Below, in pieces: positions 27,173 to 35,976 of a stretch of 64,000 bases of DNA. The notes under the pieces are model-generated. The model ran no database searches and was not told the origin of the DNA. It saw only the letters and a program-made list of their open reading frames with translations. Every line of letters starts with the position of its first letter. The first letter of the stretch is position 1. The stretch is from Treponema sp. (lineage in GTDB: Bacteria > Spirochaetota > Spirochaetia > Treponematales > Treponemataceae): assembly GCA_017534445.1 (NCBI GenBank), contig JAFXWC010000033.1, positions 48,674 through 112,673 of the forward strand, in the 5' to 3' direction. Made by a program: the position numbers and the translations under genes.

Positions 27173-27757
27173 CTAACCGCCAATCCACTTAGAATTTAGG
27201 TCAAAATACAATCTGTCTGTGCAGAATTTCTCTTGCCTTGTGTCTTTTTCTGAAAGAAGCGGCTCTATTTCTGGTGCGATTCCTTTCCAGTCAATACCAA
27301 TGGCAGGGTCATTCCACATAATGCCGCCTTCGTCTTCTGGATGGTAAAAATCTGTACATTTGTATGAGAAGACGGCAGTTTCGCTAAGGACGTAAAAACC
27401 GTGGGCAAATCCTTCGGGAATGTAGAACTGGTTCTGTTTTTCGCTGTCAAGGACAACTCCGTAGTAGCAGCCGAATGTAGGGGAGCCGTTGCGGAGGTCA
27501 ACTGCCACATCGTATACAAGGCCCTGTACCGCACGTACCAGCTTTCCCTGGGGGTGCTTTTTCTGAAAGTGAAGTCCCCTCAGTACCCCTTTAAAAGATG
27601 CGGACTGATTGTCCTGCACAAAATGCATTGTAAGCCCTGCTTCATGGAAATCCTTTTCGCTGTAGACTTCAAAGAAATATCCCCTCTTGTCTCCAAAGAC
27701 CTTGGGCTGAACTTCCCAAAGGCCTTCGATTGGGCATTTTGCAAATGTAAAAGGCAT
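27173..27757 (-). CDS. rfbC: dTDP-4-dehydrorhamnose 3,5-epimerase
   Basis: RfbC epimerises C3 and C5 of dTDP-4-keto-6-deoxyglucose. The 194-residue cupin has the family motifs FVQDNQSASFKGVLRGLHFQ, with the catalytic His at its end, LVRAVQGLVYDVAVDLR, FYIPEGFAHGFYVLSE, and YKCTDFYHPEDEGG with the catalytic Tyr. The start has a GGAG site, and rfbA ends two bases upstream. The length is normal. Confidence 0.96.
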   Translation of the reverse strand: MPFTFAKCPIEGLWEVQPKVFGDKRGYFFEVYSEKDFHEAGLTMHFVQDNQSASFKGVLRGLHFQKKHPQGKLVRAVQGLVYDVAVDLRNGSPTFGCYYGVVLDSEKQNQFYIPEGFAHGFYVLSETAVFSYKCTDFYHPEDEGGIMWNDPAIGIDWKGIAPEIEPLLSEKDTRQEKFCTDRLYFDLNSKWIGG

Positions 27758-27759
27758 AG

Positions 27760-28659
27760 TTAATTTTCTCCACGGATGATTTTTATGTCTGATTCGGCAA
27801 TGTATCTTAGGTATTCACCGTAAACAGTTTTGTAACCTGACGCTAGGTTTGTAAGGTCTTCCTTGGTGATCCAACCGTTGCGGTATGCTATTTCCTCTAT
27901 GCAGCTTACATACATTCCCTGCCTTTTCTGTATGGTTGCGATGAAGTTGGATGCCTCAAGAAGTCCGTCATAGGTGCCAGTGTCAAGCCAAGCCATGCCT
28001 CGTCCCAATAACTCAACGCTGAGTTTTTCCTTTGCAAGATAAGCGTTGTTCACTGCCGTTATTTCAATTTCACCACGGGCGGAAGGTTTTATTTCCTTGG
28101 CTATTTGAACAACGGAATTGTCGTAGAAGTAAAGCCCCGGAACCGCGTAATTGCTTTTGGGCAGCTTTGGCTTTTCTTCAATTCCAAGAACGTTACCGCA
28201 AGAATCAAATTCAACAACTCCATATGCAGTGGGGTCTTTTACAAAATAACCGAAGATTACAGCTCCGCCTTCCTTTTGAATTTTTTTGTATGCATTGCTT
28301 AAGGTTGTGCTGAAAGCCTGACCGTAAAAAATATTGTCGCCCAAAACAAGAGCCACGCTATCGCTACCAATAAATTTTTCGCCAACAATGAAGGCATCCG
28401 CAAGTCCCCTTGGCTTGTCCTGAACTTCGTAGCTGAATTTCATGCCCAGCCAGGAACCGTCGCCAAAGAGTTCCTTAAAAAGGCTTATGTCGCGCGGAGT
28501 AGAGATAATTAGAACCTCGCGTATTCCAGAAAGCATAAGGACGCTAAGAGGGTAATAAACCATTGGCTTGTCATAGAGAGGCAGAATCTGCTTTGAAACA
28601 GCTTTTGTTATGGGGTAAAGCCTTGTACCTGAACCACCGGCAAGAATAATTCCTTTCAT
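27760..28659 (-). CDS. rfbA: Glucose-1-phosphate thymidylyltransferase
   Basis: RfbA makes dTDP-glucose from dTTP and glucose-1-phosphate. The 299 residues show the nucleotidyl-transferase signature [11 protein letters not shown] near residue 8, [54 protein letters not shown] and [14 protein letters not shown]. The start follows AAGGAG and overlaps the stop of the preceding EF-hand gene by four bases (ATGA), so the two are coupled. Confidence 0.97.
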   Translation of the reverse strand: MKGIILAGGSGTRLYPITKAVSKQILPLYDKPMVYYPLSVLMLSGIREVLIISTPRDISLFKELFGDGSWLGMKFSYEVQDKPRGLADAFIVGEKFIGSDSVALVLGDNIFYGQAFSTTLSNAYKKIQKEGGAVIFGYFVKDPTAYGVVEFDSCGNVLGIEEKPKLPKSNYAVPGLYFYDNSVVQIAKEIKPSARGEIEITAVNNAYLAKEKLSVELLGRGMAWLDTGTYDGLLEASNFIATIQKRQGMYVSCIEEIAYRNGWITKEDLTNLASGYKTVYGEYLRYIAESDIKIIRGEN

Positions 28660-30881
28660 TTTATTTCTCCTTTCTGAATTTCAGGCATTTTTACAAAGTT
28701 TACAAAGAAATCCTTTACGCTGCCTACAGCCTTAAAGAAGTTCCAGTCATTTTTTGCAATGATAACTAGAGCAAGCACAATAAGCGCAATAAGTACCAGG
28801 GCAATTATAGTGCGCTTTACCGGGAATCCCTTCTGGCGGTAGGGGTCAAAAGAGTCAAGCTTAGAGCCCTTTGGCCGTACCGCAGTGACTGTAAGCATGG
28901 AACCAAGCGGTATGTTTATCTTTACGTTTCCGTTTACAGCCCAGCCGCTAGCATCAAGAATGGGAGCTATGTTCCTCTGCTTTAGCTTTGCCCATGCGAT
29001 GAACATAGATGGGACGGAAATAATAAGTATCAATCCCACAATTCCAAGCGGAATCCACCAGCCCAGCCCCAGAAATGCCTGCAGCAAACCGCCCACAACT
29101 GTTGCAATTCCAGTAAAGGCAACGCTTATGGCAGCGATTGTACCCACGTCAATTTTTTTGCTAGCGGTCGCTTCCTTTGCGGCAGTTGCAGCGTCTGTCG
29201 GCTTTTCAACCGCAACGGACATCTTTTCTGCCACAGATGATTCTGCGGAGGCAGCCGTCTTTGCAATGCGGTCCTGAATCATCCTGACAAGCTTTTTGTA
29301 GGGGCTAAAGAAACCTTCTTTTATGCTTATTGGATTCTCAATGATTTTTACAATCGTAGCGTCCCAGTCCTGGCCCTTTCTGTCAAAGAATACTCCATTG
29401 CGCCCTGGAATAAAGTTGTCGCGGGAGCCCTGGCTTACCATTGCCGCAATCTGCATCTTCTCTCCAGAAGCATTTGTGCAGTCGCAGTACAAAAGGTAGC
29501 ACTGGCTTAGGGGAGACATGGAAGCGTGTTTGGCCGCATCCATCACCCTAAAGCACAAGTCACAGGAACGTCCGTCTATGTAAAGGGTTCCACACTGGAA
29601 AACAGCATCATCATCCGGTGAATAAAAGTTTTCGAACGATACAAAGTTCTTTACAAGCTCAAGCATGTCCCTGCGGTAAAGAATCATTTTTCTAAGCTCA
29701 AGCGTTGCAAGCGAAATTGGAGGGTGCTTTTCCTCATCATCAAGGTAGGATGTAATAAGCGTTTCTGCATCGGAAGCAAGAATTTCATCTATGCGCTCAA
29801 AGCTTAAATCCTTTGCGCAGTTTTGGGGGCGGGCGTTGTACCAGTCCATGTAAGTCTCAAAGCCCTGCTGAATTTTATTCCATTCATCTTCCGTAATAGA
29901 CTTTTTGCCTTCTCCAAAAATTGCTTCAACGGTATTTTTCCTAAAGGCATCAACAGCGTCTTTCCATGCTGGATTTATCTCGCTGCCAAGGGGAAGTTCC
30001 TTTTTACCGTCTTTGCAAACAGCAAGCGGCAGTTTGGAAAGCTCTTCTTTGCACAATACTTCCTTGGAAAGAACAGTGTCTTCTTCCTTTTTGCGCAGAG
30101 AAAGCTCTACTTCTGTATTGTAACATTCAAGTGAGCAGCGCAAAAAGTATTCGTTAACCTTGTCCCTTACAGCCATGTAGGACTCTGCAGCCGCATCAGT
30201 CTGGTATTTAAGGAAGAAAATCTGGGGGGCATTTTCCTGCGCTCCGTTCCTCCATTCCTTAACAGCGCGGAGGGAGTCAAAGAATTCTTCCTTCTGCTCG
30301 CGGGTAATGCCCTTGCTGCCGCTTATGTCGTCATCCCCGCCTGTGCAAGAGATTATTTCCTTTATAACAGCCGCACTCAGTTCATCTTTTGCAGCTTCAG
30401 GTGGTAGAATTTTGTCTCCGTTAAAGACTGAAGGGGAAAAAAGCTTGTCCTTAACGCTTACGTCGTCAAGCGTAATTTCAGCAGCGTCTTCCTTTCCTAT
30501 AATTTTAAGAACCGCTTTTGCAGAATCATAAGGCGAATGTCCGCAATCAAAGGGCTCCTTTCCAAGAGCATCCAGAGGAATAGAGCTTCCAGCTTCCATC
30601 AAAACTTCTGGCTTTGCAAAATATTTCTTTATAAAAGAAACCGCTTCAAGAATCTCCGGTACTCGCACACGGCCATTTTTGTCCGTATCAAGCAGGCTTA
30701 GGGTTTCCTCACTGAATTCAAGGCCTTTTACCGGACATGCAAGGGCAATCCAAAGTTTGGGGTCTAGCTCGTCAAGATGAAGAAGGTCATCTATTGTTGA
30801 TATTTTTACCTGTACAAGTCCGCCGGTCTGAATAAAGTGCCAGCGGTGTGACTGTGCTTTTGTAATGCTATTCATACACAT
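28656..30881 (-). CDS. Large EF-hand membrane protein at the head of the rhamnose operon
   Basis: About 741 residues from ATG 30881 (alternatives TTG 30893 and ATG 30875; no clear ribosome site). The protein has one canonical EF-hand loop, D65 to E76 ([12 protein letters not shown]), in a mostly helical N-terminal body. A middle cysteine-rich stretch (about 440-500) has C-x2-C and C-x-C pairs. A Ser/Ala/Thr-rich segment (575-625) comes before two hydrophobic helices (about 630-680) and a third near 715-735. It has no signal peptide, so the bulk is probably cytoplasmic with a C-terminal membrane anchor. Its stop overlaps rfbA by four bases. I do not know its function; a calcium-responsive part of envelope glycan synthesis is only a guess from context. 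Confidence 0.75.
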   Translation of the reverse strand: MCMNSITKAQSHRWHFIQTGGLVQVKISTIDDLLHLDELDPKLWIALACPVKGLEFSEETLSLLDTDKNGRVRVPEILEAVSFIKKYFAKPEVLMEAGSSIPLDALGKEPFDCGHSPYDSAKAVLKIIGKEDAAEITLDDVSVKDKLFSPSVFNGDKILPPEAAKDELSAAVIKEIISCTGGDDDISGSKGITREQKEEFFDSLRAVKEWRNGAQENAPQIFFLKYQTDAAAESYMAVRDKVNEYFLRCSLECYNTEVELSLRKKEEDTVLSKEVLCKEELSKLPLAVCKDGKKELPLGSEINPAWKDAVDAFRKNTVEAIFGEGKKSITEDEWNKIQQGFETYMDWYNARPQNCAKDLSFERIDEILASDAETLITSYLDDEEKHPPISLATLELRKMILYRRDMLELVKNFVSFENFYSPDDDAVFQCGTLYIDGRSCDLCFRVMDAAKHASMSPLSQCYLLYCDCTNASGEKMQIAAMVSQGSRDNFIPGRNGVFFDRKGQDWDATIVKIIENPISIKEGFFSPYKKLVRMIQDRIAKTAASAESSVAEKMSVAVEKPTDAATAAKEATASKKIDVGTIAAISVAFTGIATVVGGLLQAFLGLGWWIPLGIVGLILIISVPSMFIAWAKLKQRNIAPILDASGWAVNGNVKINIPLGSMLTVTAVRPKGSKLDSFDPYRQKGFPVKRTIIALVLIALIVLALVIIAKNDWNFFKAVGSVKDFFVNFVKMPEIQKGEIK

Positions 30882-30963
30882 ATTGTTGCACAAAAAGCAT
30901 TTTTAATCCACTGACTTTTTCTTTTTTTATTTATTTGGAGCATATTTCTTTTTTATCCTTTCT

Positions 30964-31137
30964 ATATTAAAGCAGCCGGAAATCAATTTTGTGTGCAGCG
31001 GAAGGCAAATGCGGCTGAAAACCCGCATTGGAGCGGAACGAGCGTAGCGAGTTTAATTTCCTATTCCGCGACACAGCGGGTTTGTCAGACGGATTTGCCT
31101 GGGAGCGGAACACAAAACTGATTTCCATGCTTAATAT
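30964..31137. repeat. Large imperfect palindrome between divergent genes
   Basis: The two ends are inverted copies: ATATTAAAGCA with TGCTTAATAT outermost, then a 17-base arm (30978-30994) matching the complement of 31110-31126 at 16 of 17 positions, then AGGCAAAT with ATTTGCCT, and AAACCCGC with GCGGGTTT. The centre holds GCGGAA and TTCCGC around GAGCGTAGCGAG. The whole could form a long hairpin or cruciform. It occupies the 302-base gap upstream of both the EF-hand operon and rnz; no gene is seen in it. Confidence 0.8.
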
Positions 31138-31147
31138 GATATACGTC

Positions 31148-31176
31148 TTGCAGATTTTAATTATTTCCTGTACAGT
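31148..31176 (+). promoter_or_regulatory. Candidate promoter for rnz
   Basis: TTGCAG and TACAGT are spaced by 17 bases, and the -10 ends seven bases before the ATG at 31184. If used, the message would begin at or next to the start codon. The -10 box is only a fair match. Confidence 0.4.
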
Positions 31177-31183
31177 ATGCGCT

Positions 31184-32110
31184 ATGAATATGGAAGCATT
31201 TGTTTTGGGCTGCGGCGGAATGATGCCCCTGCCATACAGGCACTTAACCTCGGTTTTGCTAAGGAGGGACGGGGATCTTTTCCTTTTTGACGGTGGCGAG
31301 GGAACTCAGGTTTCCCTAAGAAGGCTTAACCTTAAATGGAAAAAGATAAACGCAATCTTTGTTTCACACACCCATGCAGACCATGTTACAGGTCTTCCAG
31401 GAATCCTCATGCTAAGCGCACAGGTTGACCGCACGGAGCCTCTTTACATATTTGGACCTCCAAAAATTGCTGAATACATAGAAACCAGCCGCAAAGTCCT
31501 GGACATGTACATAAACTATCCAATCGTGGTAAACGAAATAAAAGCTCCTTGCACAGTTTATGGGGGAGACGGCTTTTACATACGCGCTTTTCCTCTTGAT
31601 CACACAAAGACCTGTGTAGGCTATACGCTTGAAGAGCTTGACCGTCCAGGAGAATTCAACCCGGAAGAAGCAATTCGGCTAAAGGTTCCACGCGGCCCCT
31701 TGTGGGGAAAGCTTCAGAAGGGCGAAAGCGTAATAAATTCAGACGGAATAGAAGTTAAGCCTGAACAGGTTGTGGGCAAGGCAAGAAGCGGAAGAAAGTT
31801 CAGCTTTGTTACGGACACAATGTATCTTCCTTCTATTGCAAAGGAAGTCCAGGGCAGCGACTTTTTAATCTGCGAGGGAATGTTTGCCGATGACTGCGAA
31901 GACCAGGCAAAAGAAAAAAAGCACATGACCGCGCGGCAGGCCGCAACAATCGCTCGCGATGCAAACGTCAAGCGCATGGCAATGATTCACTACAGTCCCC
32001 GCTATACAGACCGCGAGCTTGATCTGCTTTTAAAGCAGGCTAGGGAAGTATATCCCAATGCAGAGCTTTCCCGCGACAGAATGCGTGTGGAAATTCCTTA
32101 CGAAGACTAG
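31184..32110 (+). CDS. rnz: Ribonuclease Z
   Basis: RNase Z cuts tRNA precursors at the 3' end next to the discriminator base. This matters here because the two tRNAs of the window lack an encoded CCA. The 308-residue metallo-beta-lactamase-fold protein has the zinc motif H62-x-H64-x-D66-H67, FPLDHTKTCVGY, KFSFVTDTMY, the AXDHXXH-like region replaced by KKHMTARQAA, and the C-terminal IHYSPRY. I placed the start at ATG 31184 since the motif FVLGCGG must lie near the N-terminus; an open frame upstream runs into the palindrome. No ribosome site is visible. The ABC gene follows after 9 bases. Confidence 0.92.
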   Translation: MNMEAFVLGCGGMMPLPYRHLTSVLLRRDGDLFLFDGGEGTQVSLRRLNLKWKKINAIFVSHTHADHVTGLPGILMLSAQVDRTEPLYIFGPPKIAEYIETSRKVLDMYINYPIVVNEIKAPCTVYGGDGFYIRAFPLDHTKTCVGYTLEELDRPGEFNPEEAIRLKVPRGPLWGKLQKGESVINSDGIEVKPEQVVGKARSGRKFSFVTDTMYLPSIAKEVQGSDFLICEGMFADDCEDQAKEKKHMTARQAATIARDANVKRMAMIHYSPRYTDRELDLLLKQAREVYPNAELSRDRMRVEIPYED

Positions 32111-32119
32111 GGTTTTATA

Positions 32120-32863
32120 ATGAAAACAGAAGTCAACCCAGCGACAGGTTTTGTTGAACTCAAGGGCTTTTGCAAAGAGTACAAAAAAAATGTCGTGGCT
32201 TGTTCAGACATAGATTTTTATGCGGAGCAGGGCTGCGTAACAGGGCTTCTTGGGCCAAACGGTGCGGGAAAGTCCACTATGCTCAAGGCAATATGCGGGG
32301 TGCACTATGCCACCCGTGGAAGCGTTACCGTATGCGGTTTTACGGATGCCGTCCAGATAAGGCATGTAACAGGCTTTGTTCCTGAATACCCGGAGCTTGA
32401 CTCTTCCCTTACTGTAAAAGAACTGCTTTACCTTAACGCGTCTATGTACAACGTGGAAAAAAAAGTTCGGAAGGAACTGGTGGAATCTGCTGTTGAATCC
32501 TGTTCACTAAATGAAGTCTTTACCAATAAAATTTCAACACTGTCAAAGGGCTTCCGCCAGAGGGTGAGTCTTGCAAAGGCCTTGTCTTGCAACCCCAAAG
32601 TCCTTGTGCTTGATGAGTTTTCTGGCGGCCTTGATCCTGAACAGATTGTAAAAATAAAAAAAATGCTTATGAATTTAAGCAAGAAGAAAACGGTAATTCT
32701 TTCCACCCACCATATAGAGGAAGCGGAAAGTCTCTGCCAAAGAATATATGTCATTAGCCACGGCAGTGTAGCGGCTTGCGGTACAAAAGAAGAAATAATT
32801 GCAAAGGCAAAGGTTTCTAATTTGGAGAAAGCCTATCTTAAGCTTGCGGGGGAAGGTGCATGA
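32120..32863 (+). CDS. ABC transporter ATPase (GldA-like)
   Basis: A 247-residue ABC ATPase. Walker A is G45-P-N-G-A-G-K51-S-T, the signature appears as LSKGFRQRVSLAKAL (the usual LSGGQ is LSKGF), Walker B is VLVLDEF with the following GGLDP, and the switch His lies in LSTHHIEEAE. The LSKGxRQR form is typical of the ABC-2 exporter and GldA branch. It overlaps the next gene by four bases, so it is the motor for the permease-GldG fusion encoded there. The substrate is unknown. Confidence 0.9.
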   Translation: MKTEVNPATGFVELKGFCKEYKKNVVACSDIDFYAEQGCVTGLLGPNGAGKSTMLKAICGVHYATRGSVTVCGFTDAVQIRHVTGFVPEYPELDSSLTVKELLYLNASMYNVEKKVRKELVESAVESCSLNEVFTNKISTLSKGFRQRVSLAKALSCNPKVLVLDEFSGGLDPEQIVKIKKMLMNLSKKKTVILSTHHIEEAESLCQRIYVISHGSVAACGTKEEIIAKAKVSNLEKAYLKLAGEGA

Positions 32864-35088
32864 AGTCTTTGTACAAAAAATACATAGTGCAGATGTTGTA
32901 TTCTCCTTTTTCATATATTTGCTGCATGGTCTTTGTCCTCTTCTGCGCGGCAAATTTCTTTTTTGGACAGAAGTTTTTTTCTGTAACCGGAACTACCGAG
33001 CTTCATGCCTTTTTCTACGGAATTCCGTATGTATGTATTCTTGTTATTCCAACGTTGGGTTCTGTGTGCGGAACTTCAAAAAATGAATATTCGCTGCCAT
33101 TCCATGCGCTTTCCATCTATGCGGCAAAAATTCTTTGCGTGTTTACTATTCTGACTATCTGTCTTCTGCTTACTTTGCCTCTTCCTCTTTGCGTTTCAAA
33201 AGCCGGATCTGTTGAATGGAATGCCGTTTTTAGCGCATATTCAATGGCTTTGCTGTACCTGCTTTCATCTTCAAGTCTTGCCGTCTTTGTCTTTGCGGCC
33301 TTTGAGAATGCGGGGGCAGCATTTTGCTTGTGTGCACTTGTTCTTGCAGCCCTAAATTCAATACACGTACTTCCGTCTTTAAGTGCGGCTGCTCTTCCTC
33401 TTGCTCCTTTGGTAAGGTTTCTTTCTTTTGCATGGCATTTTGATGCGGCCGGAAAGGGAATTGTTGATTCTCGCGACATAAGTTTCTTTGCCTTCTCTGC
33501 CATCTTCTTCTATGGGCTTAGTGTTTTTACTATGGAAAGAAGGCGGGGAAATCAGTCGCTAACTTTTAAGAAACTTCGCCTGTTATTCTTTTTTACTCTC
33601 TTTCTTTTTGTCTTGGACTCATCTTTCTTTTACTTTAGGAGTGATGTTACAAGGCAGAAAAAATTCTCCTTGTCGGAATATTCAAAGACTTTGCTTTCGG
33701 AAATTGACCAACCTCTTTCCATTACCTATTACCGCAACAAGGAACTTCTTTCCATTTTGCCGCAAGTACGCGATGTGGACGAGTATCTTTCGTCTTTTGC
33801 AGGACACACGTCTTTTGCCTCTTACCTTATGCTTGATCCGGTAAAGGAAAAAAAGGAAAAGCTTCTGGAAGCGGTGGGAATCTATCCGCAGAACATAAAG
33901 ACTTCTACGGAGGCAAGAACTTCCTTTTCTTCGGTTTATTCGGCTGTAGTAATTGAATATCTTGGGAAGACGGAAGTGATTCCTTTTGCTTCAAACGTGC
34001 AGACTTTGGAGTATCAGCTTTGTGTAAAACTCAATTCAATCGTTCGCGGAAAAATGCTGGGGGTCCAGGTACTTTGCGCAAATGAATTTGAGCTTGAAAA
34101 AAACTATGCATATATTATGCCCCTCTTGCAAAGCCAGGGAATCTCTGCCTTGCAGACTTTCCTTCCGTCAAATGGCGCGGCAATTCCCTTTACTGCGCTT
34201 GAAAAGGTTCCTCTTTTGGTTCTGGGAACTTCATCTTTTTCGCTCGATGATTCAAATGATCTGCTTGGGTTCATAAGAAACGGTGGAAAGGCTTTTGTTG
34301 CAACAACTCCTTATGCTGTAGACATGACTACCTGGGAAGTTAAGGAAAGCCATAGAGACTGGGGTGTAAATGCTCTTCAGGAGCTTGGTCTTTATTATAA
34401 GAATACCCTTACAGCAGACAGCTCTTGCTTTGATATATGTTTTGACTCATCAAAGGGAGGAGACGGCTCTTCACAAAAAAGCGAGTATGTTAAATATTCA
34501 TATTGGCCCATAATTCCCCCTCAGGAAGGAGCTAGAGACGGAATGATTCTGACTTGGCCGTGTGCGATAGAGTCAGAACCTTCCGTGTGCGAAGAAGAAG
34601 GTTTTTCTGTAAAGCCTCTGCTTATAACGAATAAAAGTTCATGGCAAAGCAAGAAGGTTATGGGCAATTTCCTTACAAATCCTTTTTCTGCCTCAAGTTC
34701 TGCTGAATCAGGCGAAGAACAGGGGTCATTTCCTGTGGCGGTGGAACTTTACAGAAAGGATGCGGAAAGCCCTTCTGTTATTGTGTTTGGCGACCAGTAT
34801 TGCTTTTCTGCCAATATTCTTCCGTATATTTCCTCCGAACAGATGCTGGACACTCGTTCCCTGGACTTTATTGTGTCAAGCGTAATCCGTCTTTACGGAG
34901 AAGAAGAACTTTTGCGCCTTAAGAATAAGAACAATGTAGATACAAGCCTTTACAAGATAAGCGCGGAAACCTTTGCTTCGTATAAAAAACAAACGCTGGG
35001 TTTTGTTTGCCTGCTTCCTGCCGCGCTGCTGCTTTTGCTTTGGCTTTTGACTTTCATGCAAAGAAGAAAATTTAATTCGGGATGGTGA
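32860..35088 (+). CDS. ABC-2 permease fused to GldG-like domain
   Basis: A 742-residue protein. Residues 1-235 form six hydrophobic segments in the ABC-2 permease pattern (GldF-like). After one further membrane helix (about 243-260) comes a large extracytoplasmic GldG-like domain, starting at SDVTRQKKFSLSEYSKTLLSEIDQPLSITYY, the part with the familiar RYDLT-like entry. A final transmembrane helix lies at about 712-732 before a short basic tail. In Bacteroidetes, gldF and gldG are separate genes linked to gliding; here one chain serves both. It overlaps the ATPase gene by 4 bases, and the DUF4340 gene starts 3 bases after the stop. Confidence 0.85.
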   Translation: MKSLYKKYIVQMLYSPFSYICCMVFVLFCAANFFFGQKFFSVTGTTELHAFFYGIPYVCILVIPTLGSVCGTSKNEYSLPFHALSIYAAKILCVFTILTICLLLTLPLPLCVSKAGSVEWNAVFSAYSMALLYLLSSSSLAVFVFAAFENAGAAFCLCALVLAALNSIHVLPSLSAAALPLAPLVRFLSFAWHFDAAGKGIVDSRDISFFAFSAIFFYGLSVFTMERRRGNQSLTFKKLRLLFFFTLFLFVLDSSFFYFRSDVTRQKKFSLSEYSKTLLSEIDQPLSITYYRNKELLSILPQVRDVDEYLSSFAGHTSFASYLMLDPVKEKKEKLLEAVGIYPQNIKTSTEARTSFSSVYSAVVIEYLGKTEVIPFASNVQTLEYQLCVKLNSIVRGKMLGVQVLCANEFELEKNYAYIMPLLQSQGISALQTFLPSNGAAIPFTALEKVPLLVLGTSSFSLDDSNDLLGFIRNGGKAFVATTPYAVDMTTWEVKESHRDWGVNALQELGLYYKNTLTADSSCFDICFDSSKGGDGSSQKSEYVKYSYWPIIPPQEGARDGMILTWPCAIESEPSVCEEEGFSVKPLLITNKSSWQSKKVMGNFLTNPFSASSSAESGEEQGSFPVAVELYRKDAESPSVIVFGDQYCFSANILPYISSEQMLDTRSLDFIVSSVIRLYGEEELLRLKNKNNVDTSLYKISAETFASYKKQTLGFVCLLPAALLLLLWLLTFMQRRKFNSGW

Positions 35089-35091
35089 CAG

Positions 35092-35976
35092 ATGAAAAGA
35101 CTTTCTGCAAAACAAGGTGTGTTGATTTTTTACGCATTTGACGCGGTTCTGGTGCTTATTCTGCTGTTGACCTTCCTTCCTTTTAATAAGAAGAAAAGTG
35201 CTGAGTCCATGGAGACTGCCTTGCTGAATCCCAACAAGGTTTCTGCTGTTGCCCAGATAAAAATTTCGGGTGGCATGCAGACTGTCCGTCTTTTTAAAAA
35301 GGGCAGGGTTTGGCTTGGGATTGACGAGTCGTCTGGGCTTGAAAAACCTTATGTCTGGCCCTGTGACACTTTTAATATCGCAGGACTTATTGAAGATTGC
35401 GCTAAAATTCAGAAAGTATTCCTTGCATCCTCAAAAGTTTCTGCTTGGGAAGATTTTAGTCTTGATAAAGATTCAGCCAACGAAGTTACCTTTCTTGACA
35501 AGGACGGGGCAATTCTGTCTTCCCTGTTTTTTGGCAAAGAGAATAAACTTTCTGGAAGAATTTATTTTAGGACATGGGAATCAAGCGAAGTCTACGAATG
35601 CTCAGCTGCCCTTGCGTCTTTTCTTGGTGGCGGGGCCCTTAGCTCTTTTTGGGCAGATCCCTTTGTCTATCCACAGTGTCTAACTGAATACTCAAGGCAA
35701 AAGTCAGAGTCCATTTTGAGGCACGGCCGCCTTGAAGACATAGCTCCGGCCTCACATCTTAAGCCTGATTTTGTTTGGTCTAAGGATTTTGAAAATGGTT
35801 CTCTTGCAAAGTTTTCTGTTTACAAAAAAGACGGCTCTTTTATAGTGCTTCCTCTTTTTGTGCCGGGGCCTGCTTTTAGCGATGAAGAGAAGTCAGCCAT
35901 AAGTTCAATAAACTACCGTTACAGCATAAGCCCTGCAACTCTTGAAAATTTCAGAAAGGAGTTTTCTAATGACTGA
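35092..35976 (+). CDS. DUF4340 membrane-anchored protein
   Basis: A 294-residue protein with one N-terminal membrane anchor (about 10-30) and a beta-rich extracytoplasmic part, in which phrases such as LFKKGRVWLGI and LFFGKENKLSGRIYFRTWES match the DUF4340 pattern. DUF4340 genes regularly follow GldG-type genes, so this is the third member of the ABC-GldFG-DUF4340 set. The function is unknown; binding of an envelope component is an inference. The ATG at 35092 is behind GGTGACAG, and the 3' end overlaps folC by eight bases. Confidence 0.8.
   Translation: MKRLSAKQGVLIFYAFDAVLVLILLLTFLPFNKKKSAESMETALLNPNKVSAVAQIKISGGMQTVRLFKKGRVWLGIDESSGLEKPYVWPCDTFNIAGLIEDCAKIQKVFLASSKVSAWEDFSLDKDSANEVTFLDKDGAILSSLFFGKENKLSGRIYFRTWESSEVYECSAALASFLGGGALSSFWADPFVYPQCLTEYSRQKSESILRHGRLEDIAPASHLKPDFVWSKDFENGSLAKFSVYKKDGSFIVLPLFVPGPAFSDEEKSAISSINYRYSISPATLENFRKEFSND

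Noticed and set aside
31028..31183. N-terminal extension of rnz by 52 residues
   Set aside because: The frame is open, but it would read through the large palindrome, has no ribosome site, and places the conserved N-terminal strand of RNase Z too far inside.
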